64,000 bases of DNA from Panorpa germanica (taxonomy: Eukaryota > Arthropoda > Insecta > Mecoptera > Panorpidae): positions 3,617,001 through 3,681,000 of the forward strand of contig OY783220.1 in the NCBI GenBank assembly GCA_963678705.1. The letters run 5' to 3'. A program made the translations under genes and the position numbers. Of the stretch, positions 48,559-59,438 are shown one piece after another; the first letter of the stretch is position 1, and the number at the start of each line of letters is the position of its first letter. The notes beneath the pieces are model-generated. The model worked only from the letters and a program-made list of their open reading frames with translations. It was not told where the DNA came from and searched no databases.

Positions 48559-48923
48559 CAACAGGGGCATTGGCACATCTGCCCCTGGCGAAATATTACA
48601 TACATATCTTCATGGCGAAGATATGTATGTAATTGTGAAGAAGGGGTAGCAGATCCAGAACATTTGATCTTTCAATGTACAAAACGGACCTGCAGAAATA
48701 ATTTGTACAGAGTTTTGGTAAAAAACGGAGCAGGAACTTCTAAAATATCCGAGGTAGCCAGTGTGCTTAGTGATAGACAGGATATGGTATGTAGCGGATT
48801 TAAAAGTATAGGTGTAATAATAAATGAAATGTAAATATATAAAATGTAAATAAAATGAATTAAGAAGGGTGAAAAAAGGACCGTGGTCCTAGGAAGCCCG
48901 TAAATTATTATTAAAAAAAAAAA
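48559..48923 (+). mobile_element. 5'-truncated LINE copy with an intact C-terminal reading frame
   Basis: Target-site duplication ATTACGTATGA at 48548-48558 and 48924-48934. The frame stays open from about 48559 to TAA at 48832-48834 (91 codons). It has GHWHICPW, the zinc knuckle CNCEEGVADPEHLIFQC (C-x-C...H-x4-C complete), then KRTCRNNLYRVLVK and a tail ending SIGVIINEM. The 3' UTR ends GGTCCTAGGAAGCCCG and a 13-A run. The lack of stops and the clean duplication suggest a young insertion. Confidence 0.85.
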
Positions 48924-48934
48924 ATTACGTATGA

Positions 48935-50935
48935 AAACCCTAGTTATACGCCATATCATAAATTGATAAACATTAAATTAAAAATTTTCTTTCATGAAAG
49001 TAAATAAAGGTATGATAAGCCCTAATGCTACTTGCAAAAGCTTTTCAACAAATATTCAAACCAACCGTCAAAAACAACCAATAATTACATATCATATTAC
49101 ATAACTCCACCTAGCAAGTCTGTGATTAGACCAACCAGACAGCAACTACTGGTTTGAAACTCTTGAACCCTTTTCCAACCCTTAGACTCATTCCTCGGTC
49201 CTCTTTGGACAAACCGACACGGACACCGTGTTTCGAGTTAATGATGAGTTATCGCATACTGGCGACATGTGGGTAGATCAAGTGTGGCATAGGATTCCAC
49301 ATGGTCCATTCCCCTATCCCATACCCTACTCCCACACACGCATACACACATACACCGCAATCCCCTCTCCACTAACCTATAGTTGATCCCACTTCTGACA
49401 CCAAAACCATCATATCGAAATTGAGGGAGATAAACGATGTAAAAAATATGTTCAACAGTTCAACATGCGTTCAATGTGTTTGATTTTGTACCACTCATTT
49501 GACACAAAGCTTTCTTTTATGGTACCGCGGATTCATTATTAATTGTTTGCACATTTCAATTTGATTGATGGAGCAGGGAATATACTCGTGTCCGTATGTA
49601 TACCATTAGACATGTTATTAATTGGATATAGGAGATGGAGTGTACAGGATGGACATGCGTTTTCCCGCATAAAACCCGTCTTTATAACCAGCGAGAAGAG
49701 AGAGGGGGCATGGATAAATATTTTGTGACGATAAACATAAATCAAAAAATATAAAACAAGTTTTCTAAACTTTTAGACAATTTTGTATAAAAAGTTTATT
49801 TATTTATGTAATAAATTTTATTTAACAGCAACGCGAAATATGATTGGGCGTTGTCCTGGAAAGGAATTAAATGTAACATTTTAACCGAAATAATAGAATA
49901 ACAGATTAAAATAAATTTGAAATAAATTCTGTAAATATTCTGTATAATCTCTTGTTGACATTAAAGAAACAGTGTATTTATGCGATGTGCGGATTTTAAA
50001 TAACGAGACTGACGCTGCTACAGAAGAAGTGTGTATACGCCAAACGTCAGCGACCGACAGTTGTTTATCGTGAAGCCTTCTCGACCGAATTATTACTAAT
50101 GTTTCTGGAACACTCTGTATGCAGAATGGTTACATGTAGGCCTAATAAATATCGTAGTAAAATTGAGTTTCTAGCAGGGGCAAATCTCTCTTTTTATTTC
50201 TCCCTGCGGACGCCCATGTATGTAAGAACATATTACAGTTCCCAACAAGTATTGATTCTAAAACAAAGTTTTTTGTAAATAGATACTCAAATGTAACCAA
50301 ATATATAAAAGTTTTGCTAAATAAATAGAACTAAAAGTTAAGTTAATTAAGAAGAAAGACTTCCTAATGGTTGATGAGTCAAAGATATGCTTTGCATTCA
50401 TACTCGCAAATCGGGTTATTTACTTTTCAAGTAGTTTTTGAATTATACTCATTAAAGTTTTTTTTTTTTTTTCAATTTTCAAAAGTTTTTACACTGGAGT
50501 TATAATTAGACTGCAGAAGTGAATAATAAAATCAAGTAAGAACTTTTATATAATACAAACATCATAAATATATGGAGGGTATGTATGTATAGAAGATTTT
50601 TGTATGTGTGTGTAAATAGAAATAATAAAGAGTGTTTGTTTGTATGAAATATGCTTGATAAATATCTTGGTTGTATTTTTGTATTAAATTATCTACTTTT
50701 TCAAAAAGTAACAGCAAATTTATTACCAAGCAAATATATCACGTATTTCTAACCGTCGCGTCACACAGTTTTATAAAAAACTGGATATAATCTACAACTT
50801 TGGTCTGATCTATTTTTATGATAAAACCTACCGTTTACCGTAAAAATTGGAAAAACCATTTTTGTTGGCCTTTAATCTTGAATAACTTTTTTTTGCAAAT
50901 GTGCGATCGGTGACGACTTTTAGTATTTTATTTAT
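48935..50935. other. Non-coding stretch
   Basis: No repeats matched. Opposed open frames at 49539-49745 are not recognisable. 49130-49400 is GC-richer and may be unique sequence. Confidence 0.5.
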
Positions 50936-50949
50936 AATAGTGTACCCAA

Positions 50950-51204
50950 ACCACATTCTGTGGCAATGTAAAAATACATCAATGGCAAGAAATGGACTCC
51001 AAAGGGCGGTACTACAGACTTCGCAGACGCTTCCTGTTAACACCGCTTTTTTGATTGAGAAACCGAGATTTATAACTGCAGTAGCCATGAATAGATCATT
51101 TTTGTTATCTGGGTATAATATATAAGAAAAGACAGAATAGTATTAGGGGCGATAAAAGGCTATGTGCCTACGAAGCCCAAAAAAAATCTATATATAAAAA
51201 AAAA
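50950..51204 (+). mobile_element. 5'-truncated LINE tail with 14-bp target-site duplication
   Basis: AATAGTGTACCCAA occurs at 50936-50949 and again at 51205-51218. The insert begins at the His of the zinc knuckle (HILWQCKN), stays open to TAA at 51123-51125 (ITAVAMNRSFLLSGYNI), then has the GATAAAAGGCTATGTGCC and GAAGCCC UTR and an A-rich tail. The open frame reaching upstream to 50901 is host sequence read through, not LINE. Confidence 0.85.
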
Positions 51205-51218
51205 AATAGTGTACCCAA

Positions 51219-51708
51219 GGTCTGTACCAACTTTCAGCTCTATGCGAAATATAGCTAATTCAAATGTTTATTTTGTCCGGGTTATACGGAAATCTAAACG
51301 TATGTTAGCGACGAATGAAATTCGGGAATTTGTTACCAAACGAAAGTGTATACTTCATCTAGTTTACATAGATGGCATCACCAAACCGACTCTAAACCTC
51401 ATCGTTTTTAAGTAATAATTTCAATATTCGATGGTATTTTAATGTTTAATGGTTCTAGTATTCTGTTTGGTTTTATTTTTAATATCTAGATATCTTATCA
51501 TAATATTGTTTAGAAAAACAAAAAGGCGTCAAGTCAAGAATGGGTAATATTCGATAAATGAACTCATAATTTGTCTAAAGTGTTTTTAATTATTATATTA
51601 ATTTGTAAATATTAATCCTCGCTATCTCGTATATATTACAATTTTATGATATCAAATATAGAACCATCATGCGAACAATTCAAAACAACAGCAAAAATTT
51701 CTTTTATA
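51219..51708. other. Non-coding stretch downstream of the peptide gene
   Basis: 51219-51415 contains an open frame continuing host sequence around the LINE insertion. Nothing recognised. Confidence 0.5.
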
Positions 51709-51714
51709 TTTATT
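51709..51714 (-). terminator. Poly(A) signal AATAAA for the peptide gene
   Basis: Canonical AATAAA on the minus strand, about 176 nt beyond the TAA at 51890-51892. It gives a 3' UTR of roughly 190-200 nt, normal for a small secreted-peptide gene. In DNA this AT-rich the hexamer also arises by chance, so position is the main support. Confidence 0.4.
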
Positions 51715-51889
51715 TTCAAAACATAAATATTTACATATACTATACAAAATAACAATAATTGAAAACCCGTTACTAAATCTAAATTAAAACGTAAACTAAA
51801 TTAAACATTTTGTTCAAGATTATATAATGTTACATATTAAACTAATATATTAAGCCTATATCGAACACAAATATTAAAACAATGAAAAA

Positions 51890-52466
51890 TTATTCTTCTA
51901 GACTATCATCGTCTTTCCATACAAATTCAGAAATATCAGAACATTTACAATGACCAGAATCATTACAGGTCCCTTTTAAATGATCAGTAGTAGCGATACA
52001 GTTCAAGTGGCAGATGATCTGGCCTATTTGACAGAGAATGTTAGCTTTCCAGTAAACAAGTGGAATTGTGAAACCTAATTTAAAAAATAATAATGTAATT
52101 ATAATATACACATATTAGTTGCATTCAAAAATGTCAGTGCTAAAACTTTAAACAATTTTCTACCCGCAACCAGTAAATCCGTTTATTATTCCATAATATT
52201 TATTCCATTAAAATTTACAAAAATAAAAAAATATTTAAAAAAAGACTGAACCACATTGACCTCTCAGTACACATAGTAATTATTATTAACTTCATAAATC
52301 GTAATATTATAGCAAAGACAATTTTTTTATGTAAACTGACATTAACCTAAAAATCTTATGTAAAATATAAAGTTTCTTATGTTTAGTTGATATATTTTTA
52401 CGTACCTCCAGAGTTATTAAATACTGCTAACAACATTATAATAAGAGTTAATGAAACAAATTTCAT
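51890..52466 (-). CDS. Two-exon gene for a secreted six-cysteine, defensin-like (CS-alpha-beta) peptide
   Basis: Exon 1 is 52466-52406 (61 nt) and exon 2 is 52074-51890 (185 nt). The 331-bp intron has donor G|GTACGT and acceptor TTTTTTAAATTAG|GT. The phase-1 junction keeps the frame, and 246 nt give 81 residues plus TAA. Residues 1-20 (MKFVSLTLIIMLLAVFNNSG) form a signal peptide: Lys2, a hydrophobic core V4-F16, then a small polar c-region. Cysteines fall at 35, 42, 46, 57, 63 and 65, i.e. C-x6-C-x3-C-x10-C-x5-C-x-C, with Gly55 two residues before Cys4. The CxxxC plus CxC pairing is the CS-alpha-beta hallmark shared by invertebrate defensins and related effector or channel-blocking peptides. 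Inferred role: a secreted host-defence peptide with three disulfides. The tail after Cys6 is acidic (D75-D77, E80, E81), unlike typical cationic defensins. A venom or other extracellular role is equally possible. No paralogue was seen in the window. The gene structure is convincing; the exact family is not settled. Confidence 0.8.
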
Positions 52467-52522
52467 GTCGATCTTTTATAATTTAATAAATAGTACTGTG
52501 GTCATCTTTGCATACATAGCGC

Positions 52523-52530
52523 TTTTATTA
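52523..52530 (-). promoter_or_regulatory. TATA-like box of the six-cysteine peptide gene
   Basis: Minus-strand TAATAAAA lies 57-64 bases upstream of the ATG. A start site 25-30 bases downstream would fall near the ACCACAGTAC around 52495, which resembles an insect initiator. The ATGs at about 52517 and 52505 (a short upstream frame) would then be outside or at the edge of the mRNA. A second TATA-like stretch (ATTATAAAAG, about 52475-52484) is too close to the ATG to serve. I saw no clear NF-kappaB (GGGRNNYYCC) site just upstream. Confidence 0.35.
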
Positions 52531-53013
52531 AACCCTGCAGACAGGGCCGTATTAAGTTGCGAACGAAACAAATCGCCGCTTTGTCATGAACACCGACAAA
52601 TTCTTTGAAAAACTATTGTGGAGACTGTCTTGGCCCGTAGAATATTACCCCATCATCTCCCTTTCACTGTTTCTCCACTCCTGTAAAACATCGCAAGATA
52701 AAATTAGATCGTGTAAGATTTGCATAATATTTAATATAAATATTATATTTGAAATATGTCAACAATTGATTTAGCAATAAGTATTTCAATAATAAAGTTT
52801 GCGTGTACATTCATTAATCTAATTTTGTAAAATAAAGCATCTGTGGTGGAGGCAGAGGATGGAGCGGGGGCCATTTGCTTTGGCACTCACAATATTGGTA
52901 TCAATCCATCTTATCAGATATTTTATAAATTTTATTACAAACTATATATAGTACCTTTATTATTAAATAAAACAATTGATTGAATACTGTGTTGTATTGA
53001 ATATATTTATTCT
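52531..53013. other. Upstream region of the peptide gene
   Basis: A fragment ACAGGGCCGTATTAAG (52541) resembles a hAT-type MITE end. Otherwise no repeat or second exon seen. Confidence 0.4.
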
Positions 53014-53346
53014 ACTAGCTGTACCGGCCACGCGTTGCTGTGACTAACGTTTTTGTCATATTACATTACATAGCGCCATCTATTGAATATTTACTCAATC
53101 TATATTTACTCAATCTAGTCAACAGATGTCGCCATCATCGTCGCCAGATGTCATATGTCATATACAGATAATTAATTTGCAATAAGATAATATTGCAATT
53201 ATAAATTGAGATGTAAGCTATCCTATCTTTCAAGTTGGATCAAACTGCACACGGTGTACAAATTTCATTAAAATCGGTTAAGTAGTTTAGGAGTCCATCG
53301 CGGACAAACTCGGACAAACATGTGACACGTAATTTATATATATATT
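53014..53346 (-). mobile_element. Non-autonomous Helitron-like element, copy 1
   Basis: On the minus strand it starts TATATATAAATTACGTGTCA, runs through CGATGGACTCCTAAACTACT and GATCCAACTTGAAAGATAGG, and ends CAACGCGTGGCCGGTACAGC then TAGT. CTAGT termini without terminal inverted repeats are Helitron features. It shares about 90% of its length with copies 2 and 3. There is no coding capacity. Confidence 0.75.
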
Positions 53347-53439
53347 AAGATATGTCTCTTTAAATCTTCTTACAAATATTACACTTCTAACTGATCAAAG
53401 CTTAAAAATTAATATTATTATGAAACCTAATTTACAATT

Positions 53440-53850
53440 AAAAATAATTTTTTTACACTGTTTACCAAGCATTATCTCTCGTGTCGTTAATTTCTTTTTT
53501 CTTACTCCTAAATTCATTCATCCGTTTTATTCATTTCTTCCTTACAGGATTTTTATTATGTCTGCTTTACTTTCCAACTTCTTAATATACTCTAATTTTT
53601 CTACTTCCTTGCTACACGTCCTGCATCGTTACTCTTCCTCTGCCAGCCAGTATCTACTGCCTCCTTTTTCATCTCTAGTCTAAACCTCGCTTTCATTTTC
53701 TTTTCTTTACTTCCCCGTTTTTCTAGGTATTGCGCCATTTCTTTCGAGCACAACTGGCTAAATCTGGTATTGTACTTAGCTTCATCTATCCTCTTCATCC
53801 TATCCTGTTGTTGGACCTCTATCTCTTATCTTTATCGATATCTCTTACCT
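53440..53850 (-). pseudogene. GA-rich LINE family, ORF2 C-terminal remnant
   Basis: The frame 53798-53601 reads MKRIDEAKYNTRFSQLCSKE, then MAQYLEKRGSKEKK and MKARFRLEM. This matches the family order up to the RLGN motif, after which a frameshift destroys the knuckle. Its plus-strand frames are shadows. Confidence 0.6.
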
Positions 53851-54668
53851 TTATCAGATTCCGTACCGTAAAAAATACATTTCTAAATTTTTTTTTGATA
53901 CTGATGAGAATTTTAGATATATATTTGGTTATAACTTTTTTAATTTAAAAGCTACAACGAAAAGCCATAAATAAGTCTTATATGTAGTATTGTTAGGTAT
54001 CTACAAAATAGTTTATCAAAAATTTTTAATGCGAATTATGGTTTTGAAGATAAACAAAATACAAAATCGCATGATTGCGAGGTTTGTCGCATGAAAATTC
54101 AAATTCTGGGTTGACGCTTTTACAAAATACACAAAGGATTTCTTTGGCTAGTACCACTGTTAATTTTACAAATTATGACTTGAAATAATCATGACTTAAA
54201 TTCCTCAAAAATGCAATATTTATCGATTTTTATATCTCAACAACACTGAATATAATAAACAGCAAATAGAGCAGTGAAATTGATAACGCCGCCGTCGTCA
54301 GCGTCGAGTTTATTTCACTAAAATGCAAATGTTACAACAGAATGTTTATTTAATACGAGAATGAAGTTTATTACTTCATAACTATGATATACAATAGTTA
54401 GTTAGCTTATTGTTTGGACCGAACCCAGCTAGCCTTATCTGCTGGCTCTATTGATTATAAATGTAATACAATAATTTTGTTACACTAAATTTAGCTAGAA
54501 GCAGATTGGTATCTGACCTGCACGGATTTAACAAGATTAACATTTAACTAAAATATGTTGTTCATAATAAATATTGTGTTAGAAAATTTACTACTCACTG
54601 GAATCATGTGATATGTGGTGTAATCAACAGCATATAAACAATCGCCTGCAATTTGTAACTATATAGCT
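53851..54668. other. Non-coding stretch
   Basis: Nothing recognised. Confidence 0.5.
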
Positions 54669-54950
54669 TCGTCAGATGACATATAGCTGGCGCCATGATT
54701 GATAAATCCATAGGTTCCTTAGATAGTACCAACCTTTAAACGTTACAATTTCGTACGTTGATAAAGCATTGCTAATATTTTATCAAGATACGAAATTCAG
54801 ATTATTCCATTGTTTTAGAAACTACAAAAGTAGACCACTATATTCGTAAACTAATGGCCGGCTTGTCATGAAATTTTACATAGATCATTTGAAGGTTGGT
54901 ACTCTAAAAATCATATGGATTTATCAATAGTGTCTATATGTCATCGTATG
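54669..54950. mobile_element. Short TIR element built from mariner-type ends
   Basis: GTCAGATGACATATAGCTGG...TAGTACCAACCTTTAAACG at the left pairs with TTTGAAGGTTGGTACTCTAA...TATATGTCATCGTATG at the right. About 280 bp with related ends pointing inward: a MITE sharing termini with 9291 and 22591. Confidence 0.55.
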
Positions 54951-56399
54951 TCACGAATACACCCAGAAAACCTTTGGATATACATACTACATTCAGAGTA
55001 CGTACATTCATGTATATTCTATATCCTGTGTATAGCTATTGTGACGTAAAACCTACACACATATGTATACGCAAATGTAAAGGTATGTGTATATTTAAAC
55101 ATTACTGCATGTACATGTACATACCATTATGTTTATTCATTTCATGTATATGCAATACATATACAGAATATTATTTTTACAATATGTAGCATATGAATAT
55201 ACAGGGAATATCTAATGTTATGCGAATATTGAGTGATGTGATAAAGAATGTTATGCTTTTAAATATTCCAATATATAAAAGAATATTTATAAGTTATAAA
55301 TAAAATACAGTAAAGATGTTCTATTATATTAAAATAATGTTGGCAGATCAATGTTTAACATATTCTCATCAAAGAGAGTTATGTTCAACGGAAACAAGAA
55401 AAGAAATCCAAATTCAAAACTTTCTCGCAATAGGATTTTCTTAACGTATGGACAAAATCCCACATGAATAATACAAATTTAAACTTAGAAGAAAAAAAGA
55501 TCAAAAGTTTTATGTTCAGGTAGACATCGAAGACCAAAGGCTTGGCTTGGTCTATACGACGTAACACTGGCTAACTTTTAACAAAGACATATTTCAGATA
55601 CATGTTAAAATATATGAAACAGATTGCCTGAGAAATAGAATCAAACGCTTCAACCTCAGCGTTGAGCAGCGAGTCCTAACCCCACAAGGCAAAGGGCTGC
55701 GTTAAATGAGAAGGGTCATAACGTGATTGAAAAATGTTGGAGGAGAGGAGGAAAGGATGAACCGACAGTTTATCTAAACTACTTTTATATTTCTGAACGC
55801 ACCGAGGCTGTGTGTTGAAACTGTACACACAGAACGACAATATTGTGTACACATAAAATAATAAGCAATCAATCAAACTGTAGCTGTGAGATACAAATCT
55901 TAACATGTAATACAGCGTGTATTGTATTCCTTCTTCAAGTTCAGTTCATCTCCATCATTATCCCGATTACCGTACAAGATGATAAGGGACATAGATAAAA
56001 CAGAAGTTAAATTTAAATTAATAATTGTTCAAGTAAACGAACCATTTATTTTAATAATTAATTAAACTATAAATACAAAGTTTTTTGTTTGCACATCGTT
56101 TTAGAGTATGAGATATTAAACATCAGATTTAAAATCATATAGATTCTAGTCTTGTTCTTATGTCAACATAAAGTTATGATATGTAAAGGCACGTCCCAAC
56201 TGCACTAGTACAACTTGCCCCTGCAACTTATATTTCAATATATTATCAATAATAATTAAGATTTAGTAATTACAAATCGTAAGCCGTTTATAATATTGAT
56301 TTACTTATACTATTTATTAACAAATATAAAGACTTATATAATAACGTATATATAATTTACTCGTTTATATAATTTACATTTTTATTGAATATTTTAATA
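54951..56399. other. Non-coding stretch, TGTATA-rich at its start
   Basis: 54990-55190 is a TGTATA/CATATG low-complexity tract. The rest shows nothing. Confidence 0.5.
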
Positions 56400-56696
56400 T
56401 ATATTTCAGATTTTCAGAATAAGCAGTCGTTGTCACATTCGTGTTTTAATTTGAGTTTAGTTAATTTAGTTGATGCGCATGCATAGTTAGTTATATAAAT
56501 TTTGACAGTTCGACAAAATTGAATGTAGAATAATTAGAATTGAAGTTTTTAATTAAAGTTAGAAATAGAAGTTATTTTTACTTCTTTATTTTGGACAAAT
56601 TGACATTAAACTTCTTTTAAAAATAAATCATTCTGCATTTTGATAGATTATCACATTTTGGAGTTTATAATCTTAATCTTCTTCTTAATATATCTT

Positions 56697-57027
56697 AATA
56701 TATATAAATTACGTGTCACTGTGTTGTCCGCTATGGACTCCTAAACTACTTAACCGATTTTAATGAAATTTGTACACCGTGTGCAGTTTGATCCAACTTG
56801 AAAGATAGGATAGCTTACATCTTAATTTATGATTGCAATATTATCTTATTGTCTATTAATTATCTGTATATGACATATGACATCTGGCGACGATGATGGC
56901 GACATCTGTTGACTAGAGTGAGTAAATATTCTGTTGACTAGATTGAGTAAATATTCAATAGATGGCGCTATGTAATGTAATATGACAAAAACGTTAGTCA
57001 CAGCAACGTGTGGCCGGGACAGCTAGT
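56697..57027 (+). mobile_element. Non-autonomous Helitron-like element, copy 2
   Basis: Same 5' TATATAAATTACGTGTCAC and 3' GGCCGGGACAGCTAGT. It contains an internal short duplication of the GACTAGA-TGAGTAAATATTC unit (two tandem). It is inserted in an older dispersed repeat (see 56400-57890) and followed directly by copy 3. Confidence 0.75.
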
Positions 57028-57738
57028 ATAATATATATAACCCAGTAAACAATTTGGTGAAGTGTCCTATTTGGTGAAGTTCGAGTCACTCGTACAATTC
57101 TATTCTAACGCTTTACAAGTTCTCTACCTGTCACAGATTTTGTGTTAGTTTTTCATAATAATATTCTTTCTTTTTCCAACATCATTCATTAAGTATTTCT
57201 GTTTCTTTCCCACATGGGTATATTTTTATTATCCGGTCATAAATCATAAACCTACTCCGCTTTTAATTCAGCAGTGAACCGTCGTTGCAATGTCTGTAGC
57301 TCATAAAAAGGACCTTTCCTTTGAACGACTGAATAGAAAACGAACACGTTCCAGACAAAAAATTCATGATATGTAATAGAAATTAAGTAGAATTTACTCC
57401 AAAATGTTTACTGGGAAATTACGTGTCACGTTGTTCCTCCGCGATGGACTCCTAAACTACTTAACCGATTTTAATCAAATTTGTACACCGTGTGCAGTTT
57501 GATCCAACTTGAAAGATAGGATAGCTTACATCTCAATTTATGATTGCAATATTATCTTATTGCAAATTATTTGTCTATTAATTATCTGTGACATCTGGCG
57601 ACGATGATGGCGACATCTGTTGACTAGATTGAGTAAATATTCTGTTGACTAGATTGAGTAAATATTCAATAGATGGCGCTATGTAATGTAATATGACAAA
57701 AACGTTAGTCACAGCAACGCGTGGCCGGGACAGCTAAT
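57028..57738 (+). mobile_element. Non-autonomous Helitron-like element, copy 3, split near its 5' end by a TIR element
   Basis: The body 57416-57738 starts AAATTACGTGTCACGTTG and ends GGCCGGGACAGCTAAT. Without the TIR element at 57041-57415, copy 2's CTAGT would run straight into ATAATATATATAAATTACG, i.e. the TATA-rich 5' start of copy 3. The pair is thus head to tail. Confidence 0.7.
57041..57415 (+). mobile_element. CCCAGTAAAC TIR element at the Helitron junction
   Basis: Termini CCCAGTAAACAATTTGG and CCAAAATGTTTACTGGG, 375 bp, flanked by AA on both sides. The interior diverges from other copies (57065-57280) but keeps GACAAAAAATTCATGA and ATTTACTCC near the right end. Confidence 0.7.
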
Positions 57739-57890
57739 ATAATATAGTTTTTTTAATTTAATATTTATAATATAGAAAGAGTAGAAAGAAGGAAAACCGA
57801 AAATTAAATTCTGTATTAAAAATGATGCAGGGTATGACTATGCATAATTACATATACTTAAATAAAATACAAAATTAAAACAGTGAGTGG

Positions 57891-59234
57891 AAATGATACT
57901 TTAAAATTAGTAAAAGAGCAGGTTTCATGAGCAAAGCAATAAGTAGCAAAAAAGTTGTAATTCTAACTAATAACATTCGATTTAATGGACCTCATCTAAT
58001 TTATCAGTTTGGGTGGTTTCTTCAAGCTGGATTCGGCTCTGGGGAAGTACTCCACTTGACACATACTTATCTTATGTTAATTCCACGTTCCCATTCATAA
58101 ACATTGATGTTAGACAAAATAAATAACAACAGCAACATTAATAACTGCGTACGTTTAATTATTATTTTGTTTACTTCTGCGTAAGAAGATGCTCTTTAAG
58201 ATCTTGTTTGATGCGGCAATGTTTACTCTTCTTGCTAATTGGATCAAATTAGCTAAAGCTGGGGCGTTGTTTTATAATGACGTGTTTTGTGTTATACGTA
58301 ACCGAAATGGTAAAATGTTTTATCTTTAGATCCAGAGCCGCATTAACCCTTATGGTAAAAAAACTATACCTATCGTCCCTGCATGAGTGATGTAATCATA
58401 GTAGTATGAGTAATCCGTTATCGGAGCGAGTATTACATTAATCAACAATTTTCTTTTATACCATTTGAATAAAATAAATTTCTTCTGGAGAGGAAGAGAA
58501 TTTAAATCATATAATACTAGAATGTTAAAGAACAAAACAAAATTTTAAACATCAATACTTTTTAGGTTTCTATGCAACCTTTTTTAAATTCATGGATATT
58601 TTTTCTAAAGAAAAGTTAGGATCTTTGAACTCTTTTGATACAGTTACAGACTTTAATTTGTGATTTTGTAATTTACATTAACATTTTAAAAGTATAATAA
58701 TCCTTAATACAATAATCTTTATAAAATCAAAAACTTTAACATATTTATATCCCAAAAGATTTTCGTCTACATTTTTTTTAAATTCTCTATTTCTTGTTAT
58801 TTAAATTCTTTTTATCAGATAAAAATAAAGAATAAGAATTCTATATGGTATATACTTCAATATAATAAACTAGTTCCGCCAATAAAATTGGTTTAGTATA
58901 GTCGTATGTTCTTTCTTAGTTTAAATAGACGTATTTTGAGTATCGTAAAATAAAACGCTACAATTTACTTAGTCTGTTAAAGATTTCATTTTATTATTTT
59001 AATAAAAAACATTTAAGACTTTATACAATTCGAAATGTTTCATTTCGAATAACATTCCTTAAAACGGCTGCTTTTATGACGTATAATATAATTTAAATTG
59101 CGTGATATACGGTACGTATATGTAGGTTGTAACAAACATTTTATAAGCACTTAGAAATGTAATTAAATATTAAAAATGTTCAATTCCAGTTATTTGAAAA
59201 GTGTAATTTTATTTGAAAAAATAATATTTACAAC
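57891..59234. other. Non-coding stretch
   Basis: A 46-codon ATG frame at 58189-58329 is the only open frame I noted. Nothing recognised. Confidence 0.5.
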
Positions 59235-59438
59235 ATTTAGACGACACAAGTGCGTTGGGAGAAAAAGTTGAAAAAGGCGTTGTGAAGGGTAGCGGAGTTG
59301 AAAAGAGAGGATTCTATCAATAAATTTAAATGGTGTTGGAGGAGATAGAAAAGAGAAAAGAAGTGGGGAGGGAGGTGTAGATGATATTGAGGGAAATTGA
59401 AATAGAAGCGCAGCATCAGGAAAGAATGCAGAAGATTT

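Larger units (their letters stand above)
56400..57890 (+). repeat. Dispersed repeat, copy split by the Helitron pair
   Basis: Left half 56400-56690 and right half 57739-57890 align with 14610-15030. ATAATATAGTTTTT directly after the Helitron terminus equals the uninterrupted site at about 14868, which fixes one side of the insertion. Confidence 0.6.

Noticed and set aside
48672..48959. 95-codon hydrophobic minus-strand frame
   Set aside because: Antisense of the LINE C-terminal frame, UTR and poly(A) run.
53420..53948. Plus-strand hydrophobic frames resembling membrane proteins
   Set aside because: Antisense of the GA-rich LINE remnant with the ARFRLEM motif.
54938..55189. Cys-rich 83-codon plus-strand frame
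   Set aside because: Its cysteines and tyrosines come from TGTATA/CATATG low-complexity DNA. There is no signal peptide, no regular spacing and no splice context, unlike the gene at 51890.
58189..58329. 46-codon ATG frame with hydrophobic residues
   Set aside because: Too short and without family, splice or promoter support.
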